64,000 nucleotides of DNA from Locusta migratoria (lineage: Eukaryota > Arthropoda > Insecta > Orthoptera > Acrididae): contig CM048755.1 in NCBI GenBank assembly GCA_026315105.1, forward strand, positions 754,249,301 to 754,313,300, written 5' to 3'. Positions 54,257 to 64,000 of the stretch are shown here, piece by piece (the stretch's first letter is position 1; the number at the start of each line of letters is the position of its first letter). The translations under genes and the position numbers were made by a program. The notes beneath the pieces were generated by a model. It searched no databases and was not told the DNA's origin. It was given only the letters and a program-made list of their open reading frames with translations.

Positions 54257-56400
54257 TAGATTTTATAATGGTAAGACAAAGATTTCGGAACCATGTTTTA
54301 AACTGTAAGACATACCCAGGGGTAGATATAGACTCTGACCATAACTTATTGGTCATGAACTGTAGGTTGAAACTGGAAGGAAGAAAACTGCAAAAAAGTA
54401 GGAAAATAAGGAGATGGAAACTGGATAAATTGAAGGAACCTGAAGTTCTTGAGAATTTCAGAGGGAGCTTTAGGCAACAATTGACAGAAACTGGGGGAAA
54501 TAGAACAGTCGAGGAGGAATGAGTAGCATTGAGAGATGAAATAGTGAAGGTAGCAGAGGACAAAATAGGTAGGAAAGCAAGACCTACAAAAAATCCTTGG
54601 ATATCACAGGAAATACTAAATTTTATTGATGAAAGGAGAAAATACAAAAATGCAGTAAATGAAACAGGCAAAATGGAGTACAGACGACTAAGAAATGAGA
54701 TTGACAGGAAGTGTAAAATTATAGGAAGTACAGATTCACTAAGCAGGAGTGGCTAGAAGGCAAATGCACGTCCGTAGAAAAATGTATAAATAGGGGAAAA
54801 ACAGATACCACCTACAGGAAAATAAAAGAAACATTTGGAGACAAGAAAAGCAGCTGTATGAATATAAAGAACTCAGATGGAAAACCAGTTCTCAGCAAAG
54901 AACGGAAAGCTGAAAGGTGGAAAGAAGACATAGAGGGGCTCTATAAAGGAAATGAACTTCTAGACAATATTGTAGGCAGGGTAGAAGTAGTAGATGAAGA
55001 TGAAATAGGAGATACTATACTGAGAGAAGAATTTGACAGAGCACTGGAAGACCTAAGTCAAAACAAGGCCCCTGGAGTGGACGACATTCCCTCAGAACTA
55101 CTGAAGTCTCTGGGAGAGCGGGCCATGAGAAAACTCTTCCACCTGGTGCATAAGATGTATGAGACAGGCAAAATAACCTTAGCAGACTTTAAGAAAAATG
55201 TAATTTTCCCCATTCCAAAGAAAGCAGGTGGACAGAGGTGTGAAAATTACAGAACCATCAGTTTAATAAGTCATGATTGCAAAATTTTAACACGAATTAT
55301 TTACAGAAGGATGGAAAAACTGGTAGATGCCAACTTTCGGAAAGACCAATTTCGATTCAGGAAATGTGGGAACATGGAGGGAATACTCAATATACCGCTT
55401 ATGTTATAAGATAAATAAAGGAAAGGCAAACCTACGTTTCTAGCTCTTGTAGATTTGGAGAAAGCTTTAGACAACGTTGATTGGAATACACTCTTTCAAA
55501 TTCTGAAATCTGCAGCAGTAAAATATATGGAACAGAAGGTTATTTACAACTTGCACAACAACCAGACAGCAGTTGTTATAGTTGATGGGCATGAAAGGGA
55601 TGCAGGATGCAGTGGTTGGGAAGGAAGTAAGACAGGGTTGTAGTCTTTCCTCAGTTTTATTCAGTTTGTACATTGAGCGAGCTATAAAGGAATGCAATTG
55701 TAATTCTATAAGAAAGAGCAAAGGTCGTGGAACAGCAGTTGGACGGAATGGACTGTTTGTTGAAAGGTGCGTGTAAGATGAACATTAATAAGAGCAAAAC
55801 AAGGATAATGGAGTGCAGTCTCATAAAGTCAGGCGAAGGAATTAAATTAGGTAACGAATCAATAAAGATGGTAGATGAGATTTGTTACTTGGGCAGTAAA
55901 ATAACAGTACAGAGGATATGAAATGTACAATGGCAATGGGAAGAAAAGCGTTTTGGAAAAGAGAAATTTGTTAACATCGACTATTAATTTAAGCATAAGG
56001 AAGTCCTTTCTGAAGGCATATGTGTTGCCTTGTGCGGGAGTGAAACATGGACAATCAACAGTGCGGACAGGATGAGGATAGAGGCTTTTGAAATGTGGTA
56101 TTACAGAAGAATGCTGAAGATTAGATGGGTTCATCATGTAACTAATGAGGTGGTACTGATCAGAATTGGGGAGAACAAGAATTTCTGGCATACTTTGACT
56201 AAAAGAAGGGACGTTTGGTATGACACATTCTTAGACATCAAGGAATTGTGAATTTAGCATTTGTGGAAAGTGTGTGGAGTAAAAAATTGCAGAGGAAGAC
56301 CAAGAGATGAATATAGTAAGCAAATTCAAATGGATGTAGGTTGCTGTTTTTATGAGGAGATGAAGAGGCTTGCTCAGCATAGAGTAGACCGCAACAACAA
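54257..56400 (+). pseudogene. RTE-like LINE, 5'-truncated copy in right arm
   Basis: Same frames as copy 2 in the left arm: DIDSDHNLLVMNC (about 54322), the 183-codon piece with APGVDDIPSELL (54858-55406), EKALDNVDW (55455), QGCSLSSVLFSLYI (about 55636), CYLGSKIT, AFEMWYYRRMLKIRW (about 56085) and RPRDEYSKQIQ (about 56298), then a (CAA)n tail at about 56391-56405. Identical stops and frameshifts to the left-arm copy show that the pseudogene was duplicated after it had decayed. Confidence 0.8.
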
Positions 56401-56415
56401 CAACAAATGTAGAAC

Positions 56416-56621
56416 ATCAGCTTTTCATTTGCTCTGCTCTATTACTGCCCCAGAATGATCGAGTGACTGGATAGTGGCCTTGGACCCACTTATCGATTAC
56501 ATATAATAATTACCACAGCCATTCTGGTCTTTTGTAGAATTGATAAGCAGGTCAAAGCACACTATCCAGTCATTTGATTATTCCGAGGCAGTAATAGAAG
56601 AAAGCAAACGGAAAGCTGAAG
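56416..56621. repeat. Hairpin MITE (copy in right arm)
   Basis: Arms 56416-56500 and 56537-56621 are inverted copies at ~80 percent identity, sharing CTATTACTGCC and GACTGGATAGTG, with a ~36-nt centre. It lies directly after the LINE (CAA)n tail. No protein. Confidence 0.7.
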
Positions 56622-57530
56622 TTATGAGCTGAAGTGAAACTAATATTGACTTTACATGTAGCACACATTACTAAAGTAGATCCTTTGCAGCCCTGTAATC
56701 TACATCTTTATCTACTTTTTGATCAGTCTTCATTACTGGCATGCACATGGCATTTTTGGCCCTAGAACTTGTGTGTGGCAAAGGTTGAGTGTGATTGTGC
56801 ACTTTACAAGTTTCATCTGCCACTTCATCTTTTCAGTAGTAAGTTGATCACCTCTTTGGAAATAGATCAAATGTTCAGCTATTGCAAGTTAAAAAAAGGA
56901 CGGAAAAAAACTATGAGGAAATGTATTTTAGGCCATCCTAATGTTAGTGTCTCTGTACTGAATCCATGCACTGGCTATGCAAAAATAAAAAAAAATAAAA
57001 AAAAAAAAAAATAATAAGAAGCTGTGAATGGTCCTAACTATCCATTTTTGTTCTATTTATCACTGGATATTTGCCTATTACTCTATCAAATAGGTCTATT
57101 TCTCCCATGTTACTGTTATATAACTTCACAACATTTGGTCATGGAACGTGAATGTAGCCATTGTCCTCCTTTGAACACCTCCGACAGTTCTCAAATGGTA
57201 AAATTCCTTGTCAATGATAAGTATATTGCTCTGTTATTAAACCATTTTATTAATGCCACTTTTTCATTTCCTCTGACTATTTGGTCATTGCTTCACCTAC
57301 CCTCTCGTTCCATATCACTGTCCTCCTTGATCTGGCATTATTTACGTATTCGGTTTTCCATGATTGTACCAGTAGTCACCATTTTCCTGTCAGTCAGTAG
57401 TGTTTTTGATTTGTGCCTCCACATTTGTGTTGCATCTCCTATCCCATGTGGGCGCAATGATTCACTTCCTAGAGTTTATTTCATTACATTCAATTTCTTT
57501 TACCTATTCATCCCATTCCTCTGTCAAAGA

Positions 57531-57685
57531 TCACCCACTAAACTTGCTGGAAGAGTTTCATCATCTTCTTCATTCTGTTCAGTTTCCAAAACGGAGTTAC
57601 ATGGGTTCAGAAGTTCTAAAAGTTTCTCCACTGACAAACACGCAAATCAAGAGATCTCGATTAATGATGAAAATTCTCCTCAGAG
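57531..57685 (+). CDS. Possible Ser-rich exon, uncertain
   Basis: An open stretch of 52 codons (RSPTKLAGRVSSSSSFCSVS, then KTELHGFRSSKSFSTDKH) follows a pyrimidine-rich tract and an AG. The composition looks protein-like, and it lies on the same strand as the FYVE exon. It does not resemble the expected second half of the FYVE domain, the acceptor (TCAAAG) is poor, and no donor is evident before the stop at 57686. It begins only 7 nt beyond the edge of the inverted duplication. Treat as a hypothesis. Confidence 0.2.
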
Positions 57686-57692
57686 ATGATAA

Positions 57693-58056
57693 ATATTGTT
57701 GAAACGAGATAGAATGGCTGGCCAGTACTTACCATTGTGCTGTACCGCCTACAGTAACACAAAATGAAAAAACAGGAAAAAAGGGGACAAAGGGACAAGC
57801 TTTCGGAACAGAGTTCCTTCGTCAGGTGGGAGAGAAGGGAAGAATAAAGGATGGGAACAGAAGGGAAAGGTGGTTCACGATCTCCCTTCTGTTCCCATCC
57901 TTTATTCTTCCCTTCTCTCCCACCTGACGAAGGAACTCTGTTCCGAAAGCTTGTCCCTTTGTCCCCTTTTATCCTGTTTTTTCATTTTGTGTTACTGTAG
58001 GCGGTACAGCACAATGGTAAGTACTGGCCAGCCATTCTATCTCGTTTCAACAATAT
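57693..58056. repeat. Near-perfect 364-bp palindrome
   Basis: Two 174-nt arms (57693-57866 and 57883-58056) are reverse complements with a single mismatch that I could find (within GGAAAAAAGG against CCTTTTATCC) around a 16-nt loop (57867-57882). The arms start ATATTGTTGAAACGAGATAG and include AAGCTTTCGGAACAGAGTTC. A 14-bp direct repeat AAATCAAGAGATCT lies at 57644-57657 and 58057-58070, which would make a 399-bp insertion with a TSD. Alternatively ATAAAT (57689-57694 and 58055-58060) would be a 6-bp TSD for a 360-bp foldback element. No coding content. Confidence 0.92.
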
Positions 58057-58070
58057 AAATCAAGAGATCT

Positions 58071-58635
58071 AACCTTCAAACTGAAATATTCAGTTTTCTG
58101 CATTTTTACATTTCATTATTGAACAATCAACAGTTTAATTATAATTAGCTATGTATTTTATGTGTAATCTTTGTTTAACTGCAGTACACTGCGCGAAAAA
58201 ACGTTGTCACATTTACATTTTCAGTAATTTTGCTCTAGGGCACTTTGTAATGCACTTTGTAGACTGAATGTAGCACATACTCTACATGTAAAACAATTGA
58301 AGAAAATCATAGTAAAAACTGATAATAAAGCTACAGTTTGACGGTTTGCATAATCTATAACTATTTAGTGTTTTGTAAATGCACAAACTATATTCCAAAC
58401 ACAAAATTAAAACTATATATATCTCGTATTTTGTGACTCATGGCACCAATGTCGAAAACTCGCAACTTTTGACTGCTCCTGCCACCAGTTGGCGCGATGG
58501 AAAAGTTTGACAAACAACCGTCGTGTTGTGCCGACCTAAGAGAACAGTATACAGTCGGCATTCACTATCTGCAGTTATTATTTCACGAGGAATAAAATTG
58601 GGAACAAATGTAGCATATATGCTACACCAGGAATG
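58071..58635. other. Gene-free stretch
   Basis: AT-rich, no supported gene or classified repeat; may be intronic. Confidence 0.4.
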
Positions 58636-60000
58636 AAGAGGTTAACTCAGCGCAAACTTCCTAGTGATTGGAAACAAGCGCAGATGACTCCCGTTTATTA
58701 GAAAGGATAAGGCCAATTAGTTGACATCGGTCTCTTGTAGAATTTTGGAGCATATTCTCAGTGTAAATATAGTAAATTTCCTTGAGATGGAAAAGCTTCT
58801 TTCTACGATTCAGCATGGGCTTAGGAAATATTGTTCATGTGAAATTCAGCTTGCTCATTTCTCATATGACATCTTGCAAGCCATGGATGAAGGGCAACAG
58901 GCAGATTGTAATTTTCTCAATTTGAAAAAGGCATTTGATGCTGTGCCACACTGCACACTGTTAACGAAGATACAAATATATGGAATAGGTTCATAGATTT
59001 GTGATTGGCTGGAAGAGTTAATAAGTAACAGAACGAAGTACATTGTTCTCGACAGCAAGTGTTCATCAGAGACTAGTGTATTGTCAGGCATGCCCCAGAG
59101 GAGTGTGATAGGATCACTATTATTTTCTATCTATATAAATGATCTGATGGACAGAGTAACTTGTAAGTTGCGTCTGTTTGCTGATGATGCTGTGGTGTAT
59201 GGGAGGGTGTCGTCTTTAATTGGCTGTAATAGCATACAGGATTATTTAAAAAAATATTTCTAGTTGGTGTGAAGAATGGCAGCTAGTTTTAAATGTAGAA
59301 AAATGTAAGGCGACACATATGAGTAGGGAAAACAGTCTCATAATGTTCAAATATACAGCATTAGTAGTGAGCTTCTTGATGCAGTCGCGTCGTTCAAATA
59401 TCTGGGCATAACATTGAAGAGTGATATGAAATGGAACAAACATGTAAGGACAGTTGTGAGTAAGGCGGACAGCTGACTTCGTTTTATTGGGAGAATTTTG
59501 GGAAGCTGTACTTCATCTATAAAGGAGACTGTGTATAAAATGCTTGTATGGCCACATCTTGCGTATTGCTCAAGTGTTTGGGACCCACAGCAGATCACTT
59601 TAAAGGAAGGCATAGAGGCAGTTAAGAGGCGAGCAACTAGGTTTTTTACTGGTAGGTTCGACCAATACGCAAGTGTCACGGAAATGCTCTAGGAGCTCAG
59701 TTAGGGAACACTGGAGGAAAGACAACGTTCTTTTAATGAATTTCTGTTTAGGAAATTTATAGGTCTGGAAATTGAAGCTGAGTATAGTACGATCTTAGTG
59801 CCGCCTACTTACATTTCCCGTAGTGATCACAAAACAAGATAAGAGAAATTAGGGCTCGTATGGAGGCATATTGGCATTTTTTCCCTCGTTCTATTGGGAG
59901 TGCAATAGGAAAGGAAATATCTAGTATTGGTACAGTGAACCCTCCGCCAGGCACCTTATGGTGAATTGCGGAGTGTGGATGTAGGTGTAGATGTAGATAT
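58636..60000 (+). pseudogene. LINE 2b: CR1/Jockey-like RT to 3' end
   Basis: Same family as LINE 2a. From about 58640 come RPIS, SVSCRILEHILSVNIVNFL (58727), motif A FLNLKKAFDAVPHCTLL (about 58915), motif B MPQRSVIGSLLFSIYIND (59090), LFADDAVVYGRV (motif C, 59177-59188) and LVWPHLAYCSSVWDPQQIT. EAVKRRATRFFTGRFDQ (about 59610) precedes a 3' UTR with CCTCCGCCAGGCACCTTATG and a final GTAGATGTAGATAT. In motif B the usual Gly is Arg. The frame breaks at least four times. Confidence 0.75.
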
Positions 60001-60009
60001 GGGACCAGA

Positions 60010-60031
60010 TTTTTTTTTTTTTTTTTTTTTT
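60010..60031. repeat. T homopolymer at the 2b/2c junction
   Basis: 22 T between the 3' end of LINE 2b and the opposed LINE 2c fragment. Confidence 0.9.
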
Positions 60032-60203
60032 GAGATCTCGGTAAAATCTTTTGCTAAGGTATTGCTGTGGTAATTATTGTATGCTTCGCGCATTGATCTT
60101 TTTATACACACATGAATATATACTAACCTTTGCCTGTCATCAATGGCGTGTTCTGTTTTGAACCGAGAGTGCAACAGTGTTTGCTTTCTCAGTAGGTGTC
60201 TAA

Positions 60204-60237
<34 letters not shown>

Positions 60238-61990
60238 CCATGGTGGATCTTTTCCATCGTTAATTGACTTTACAGGCACATATTTCTCTAATCCTTTACT
60301 TACAACTTACATTGCACATAAATTTGGTCCACAATTCTTCTACATCCATTGTACCGGAACTAAACAGTGTCCATTACTTTTCTACGTGTGGTCTTAACAA
60401 TTGATAATCAGCCCTTCCTAACAAGACATTTTGCTAGCCTTCTTGATTGATCACCATTGGCGCTATGACAACATCATGATCAGTAACTCCAGTCACTACA
60501 TAGATATCCTTAGTAAGGACAGGCCTGTTTGTAGCTATAAGGTCTTAAATATTTCCATTGCTGGTTTAACTGCTCAAGACAGTTTTCGGAGAATGTGTCC
60601 AAAAGTAGCTCACAGACCTTCTTGACTGTACCATCTGAAATGTAACTAGAGAGGTCCCAAACTATACTCTTACCGTTGAAGTCTCCCCCGACTAGTATTA
60701 CATGGCCCGGATACCTACACACTACCTGGTGTAGACTTTCTTTGAATGATTTTAAAACGTCTGCAGCAGCACTCAGGGGCTGATAAAAACACCCAGCTAT
60801 TATCTTTACTTCTCTGAGACCTATTATATGTGCCCAGAAAACTTCATAGTTACTCTTAACCTCGACCTCGGTAGAAACAATATATTTGTCCACGGTGATG
60901 AACATTCCCCCTCCAGTTGTGTCCGATCTGCCTTTCCAGTATACATTCCATGCCTCGCTAAATATTTCTGAACTTGTCACATCATGATTTAGGTATCTTT
61001 TGGTGCCTAAAACTATATGAGCACAATAATTTCCATGCAGCGCGGCACATTTGGTAACTTTGTTTTTAATGCTTTGCAAGTTTATGGCAGATATTTTGAT
61101 AGTTGAATTTTTGTGCTGAATGCGTCCTGAATTCACAATCTGCAGCATTGACTGTCACAGAATCAATGAAGCCTCTTCTTCAGACCCTCCACTCGGCTCC
61201 AAACCAAAGGTTCTCAATCAACCCTCAGAACAATGCTACAAATCGACAGCTCTTCTTGCACCCCGCGTGCAAGGGCGGCAGCCTTCACCAGTTCCACCAG
61301 TTGCCTGTAGGAACTGAGGAATGTCCTCAGAACCCATGTGACAAATCTCATTGGTGCCGACATCAGCCACAGCTTCCACTCGACCGCACCCCGTACGCTC
61401 GATAGCCGCCGGCGAGGCTGCCTTCACATTTCGGATGAGCCCCCCCCCCCCTCCCCCTGCAGACACACAAAGTTCACATTGGACTTGTTTCTGGTTCCCG
61501 ACGCTATCTACCTAAGGGACTCCATCGCATGCCTGACTTTGGAGATTCCAGTAACAGATAATCCCCTCCCTGTGCATCTCATCGGACCTTGCTGATGAAG
61601 TGGCCACACATCCTCTCACAGGATGAACAGGACTGGCAGTTCGTCCAGCATCCACATTGGTCTTCCATCTCGAGCAATGCAAATGCCGTTCAACCCGCCA
61701 CTCCATTAGCGGAGAGGTCGGCTCGAGCATTCGGTACACCTGAAGGTGCCTCGACAGCAGGAACAGAGGGTGAAGCAAGAGACACCTGAGGTATACCAGT
61801 CAACGCACCTGGCTCCCCACTACCGCTGCATCCTGAGACAGCAGCCTGAAGATGGCTGACCATAGCCGGGCACCATGCTCAGGTGTTCACAAATTATGGC
61901 CACCTCCTCTTGTGTCCTCAGACACCAGGCACACATCCTATCGATACAATTAACTGTAGAAAGTAGAAAACTAAATAATAAACTTTTAAC
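60032..61990 (-). pseudogene. LINE 2c: ORF1 remnant and endonuclease, opposed to 2b
   Basis: The minus strand starts (about 61990) with Cys-containing ORF1-like pieces, then a Gly-rich stretch and AASPAAIERTGCGRVEAVAD, which recalls the SGNH-esterase-like part of some CR1 ORF1 proteins. From 61148 the endonuclease is unusually open (212 codons): KISAINLQSIKNKVTKC, GRSDTTGGGMFITVDK, VILVGGDFNGKSIVWDL (catalytic Asp kept) and a C-terminus that shifts frame. The linker beyond contains the (ATT)n tract and ends in a T-run at the junction with 2b. The RT half is missing. Confidence 0.7.
60205..60237. repeat. (ATT)n microsatellite
   Basis: About 11 ATT units inside the LINE 2c endonuclease-RT linker; on the minus strand they would read as an Asn run. 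Confidence 0.9.
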
Positions 61991-63006
61991 TAGTCTAGTA
62001 CTCAAATAAAGGCGGCTGGCAGCTGACTGAACTGTGGTCAGTGGTGACTATACTGTCAAAACGACGAAACTGCCCTGTCTGTTTTCAAAATAAACAAGAG
62101 AACCTATGGAATACACTATTGTCTAACACGCAGCAATGAAAGCTTTCTGAAAGCGAAACAAGAAAAAAAGAAGTGACAAGTTTATACTTAAATTACCTAG
62201 CTTGCAGCACAAATGAAATCTGCTAAGTATGTGAGAATAAAGCCCTTAAAAAAACAGTGCACTAACGAAAATTGAGAAATTGACTGGCAATGAAGTTTCA
62301 CGCAAATTAAATTATGATACTTAGCACACTGAATGATGTGATAGTGACACCAGCTACCACTGGACTTAAAAGCCATGTCATCTTGGTTATGTGGTCATGG
62401 TGTTGAAGTATGAGGCTGGAGATCCATATTCACCACTCTATCGTGCTGTATATTTTTATTTTTCAGGAAATATCAACTGTCCGTCCGGTCTGCAACATGT
62501 TTGTTCATTGTATTCGATTTCGTGTCTGCTTTCTAGTGTAAAGTTCGTACCACACAAGTTTCCTATTAGCAGTCAAATGGTGGTGGCTTCTGAGTAGGAG
62601 CCTCAAATGTTTGAAGAAAAGACAACAGCCGAATCCTCCATTGGAAAACATTTGTGACAGTATGTGTGTCATAGGATAGGAATCGCTTATTGGTGTACGT
62701 AACTTATACGCCTGGTGACTGAGTGAGATATGCCTACTTGTCATATTGATGCGTTCATATTAATGTGAATGTGATGAATCCCAAAGAAATGATGAAAACT
62801 TAACACTTTCTCACATAAGTGCAACAGAAGAACACAACAGTTTTGCAATCACACACATTTCTCTGTGAACTATTGAAACATATGTTTTAAAGTTTTTGAA
62901 ATTTTTGTCATGTAAAACATCAAATTCTGCATACAGACAAGATAATCAGAATGTGCCCTGGAATTTCAGAGAGCATATGACGGAGGAAAGTTGTCCTGAT
63001 ACTTAA
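61991..63006. other. Gene-free stretch
   Basis: AT-rich sequence without supported genes or classified repeats. Confidence 0.4.
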
Positions 63007-63330
63007 GCCGACGACCGCGCCGCAGTGGATACACAGTTCCCGTTAGATCACCGAAGTTAAGCACTGTTGGGCTAGCACTTGGATGGTAACTGTCCACGTC
63101 TACTGAGCACTGTCGGCAAGCGGGGTGCACTCAGCCCTTATGAGGCCAACTGAGGAGCTACTTGATTGGGTGTCTCCAGTCACGAAGACTGACTTAACTG
63201 CCGGGAGTGCAGGGCACTGATCACGTCCCCCTCCATACCGCATTCGTTGACGCCTTCGACCAGAGGATGACATGGCGGCTGGTCAGTACCCAGTTGTGGC
63301 ATAAAGTCAGCACCACTTGCCAGACATAAG
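63007..63330 (+). mobile_element. 5S-rRNA-derived SINE (SINE3-type)
   Basis: Positions 63007-63117 follow the 5S rRNA consensus: GCCGACGACCGCGCCGC at the start, GATCACCGAAGTTAAGCACT in the middle (internal promoter A-box region), GCACTTGGATGGTAAC near the end and a closing GTCGGCA. Several stem positions are changed, so it is not a working 5S gene. An unrelated body follows (GGGGTGCACTCAGCCCTTAT, TGAGGAGCTACTTGATTG, CCCCTCCATACCGCATTCGT, GATGACATGGCGGCTGGTC). I recall this 5S head plus body from Schistocerca genomes. The 3' limit and TSD are not certain. Confidence 0.8.
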
Positions 63331-64000
63331 AATCGTGGAGAAGGCAGTGATTGACTAAAAGCCAATCCCAAGCAGGCGCTGTGCATCCTGGAGGGAGTAA
63401 CCGAAGATGCGCATCCTCTAGAAGTGGCTATATGTAGGCCAACAAGTCTGGACAGCCAGGAAGTTACTAGTCAAAACTTGGGTAGTTACTAGGTCAGAAC
63501 GCGGCTAAGAACGAAGCGGTTACTAGGTCTCAGCACAGCTAGCATCATACGGAAGACACTGCGAAAAACAAGAAGAGAGAAGAAACAGACTTATGTTCTA
63601 AAGTTGAGTATTTAAAATTTCAGTCAATAAAACTTGTATTATTAATCTGAATAGTTGTTACAGTTGACATCGATTCCTGCGCCAGTACCTTTCATGATAA
63701 CCAGACCGGGACGAGAAACAACAAAAGGCGACAAGGTCACAACACCCATGAGGCCTTTCAGAAGGAGTTTAAATCCTCCTGATACACAGCTTGTGCATAG
63801 TAACAAGGCTCAAGGAGTCGTAAATCAAAATCTATTTGTATTAGTTGTGACAAAACCATGTTGTAGTTTAATGTGATTTGAAGTTATCGTTGATCAGTGC
63901 TCTCAGTAACAACTGGCTGAAATTCCATGGGGCAAAACTAGTCTACTACAAATATTGTAAGCGACATGTAGAATTGTGGTTCATTGACAGTTTAATGAAT
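63331..64000. other. Unclassified; LTR-like signals
   Basis: Three short GTTACTAGGTC-type repeats (about 63466, 63484 and 63518), a TATATG-like box (about 63430) and an AATAAA signal (about 63626) followed by TTGTTACA (63655-63662) suggest the end of an LTR, but no partner LTR or coding domain is visible before the window ends. No gene recognised. Confidence 0.25.

Larger units (their letters stand above)
54257..57523 (+). repeat. Right arm of near-identical 3.27 kb inverted duplication
   Basis: Reverse complement of 31833-35097; see that entry. On the left it begins inside the endonuclease part of the RTE-like LINE, right next to the truncated end of LINE 2a. On the right it stops at 57523 within otherwise unrelated sequence. 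The edges show no terminal repeats, so a transposition unit is unlikely. Confidence 0.9.

Noticed and set aside
57024..57689. 221-codon frame with many hydrophobic segments, mirrored at 31820-32332
   Set aside because: Its first part is contained in the inverted duplication and has Ser/Leu/Phe/Cys-rich composition typical of read-through of noncoding AT-rich DNA. No family resemblance, and it runs across the duplication edge.
58636..61990. Twin-priming (5' inversion) of a single LINE as the origin of 2b and 2c
   Set aside because: In twin priming the inverted 5' part lies upstream of the sense 3' part. Here the opposed 5' half lies downstream of the 3' terminus of 2b.
63007..63117. Functional 5S rRNA gene
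   Set aside because: Several stem and loop positions depart from 5S consensus, and the sequence continues into a SINE body without a pol III T-run terminator.
1..64000. CRISPR arrays, operons, phage or bacterial defence genes
   Set aside because: No regularly spaced direct repeats with unique spacers and no prokaryotic gene organisation; the sequence is clearly eukaryotic.

Overview
This looks like intergenic or intronic DNA from a large, repeat-rich insect genome. The best guess is an orthopteran such as a grasshopper or locust. That rests on the dense layers of decayed LINEs, Ty3/gypsy, hAT, Tc1/mariner, piggyBac and MITE sequence, on two copies of a tRNA-derived SINE, and on a 5S-rRNA-derived SINE whose body I associate from memory with Schistocerca. 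No prokaryotic features are present, and almost no transposon gene is open from end to end. The only convincing host coding sequence is one exon of a FYVE zinc-finger protein (52410-52732, + strand).

Layout. 1-2.6 kb: relic of a gene with the SDSCGGQNRN signature, including a spliced acidic exon. 2.6-8.45 kb: nearly full-length RNase H-bearing LINE (LINE A), followed by a truncated sister copy to 9.47 kb. 9.5-12 kb: gene-free DNA with degenerate tandem repeats. 12-25 kb: a minus-strand Ty3/gypsy element whose gag is split by a composite of another LINE family (LINE B, 15919-24645) bounded by a degenerate target-site duplication (TSD). LINE B itself carries a 0.95 kb insertion with a tRNA-like segment. 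25-25.7 kb: second gypsy integrase relic. 26.1-29.5 kb: LINE C, same family as B, with an exact 11-bp TSD. 30.7-36.6 kb: a minus-strand cluster of a third LINE lineage (RTE-like). 37-38.2 kb: piggyBac relic. 38.6 kb: SINE.

39.9-45.1 kb is a nested stack: an unclassified repeat holds a hAT element, which holds a pogo-type MITE and a Tc1/mariner-type element, which in turn holds a SINE. Each of these four insertions has terminal repeats and/or TSDs that can be read directly. 45.7-47.6 kb: non-autonomous element with long terminal inverted repeats. 47.6-51.1 kb: another minus-strand LINE carrying a probable solo LTR. 51.2-51.8 kb: mariner relic. 52.4-52.7 kb: FYVE exon. 53.2-54.25 kb: CR1/Jockey-like LINE fragment. 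54257-57523: a near-identical inverted copy of 31833-35097. 57.69-58.06 kb: an almost perfect 364-bp palindrome. 58.6-62 kb: two opposed CR1/Jockey-like LINE fragments. 63.0-63.3 kb: 5S-derived SINE.

There is no operon-like cooperation here. The biology is the layered history of mobile elements inside and around what may be a very large intron of a FYVE-domain gene. The observations most worth following up are the ~3.27 kb near-identical inverted duplication, the long hairpin palindrome, the nested stack with readable TSDs, the composite LINE that fits a template-jump origin, and the long-TIR element without a recognisable transposase.
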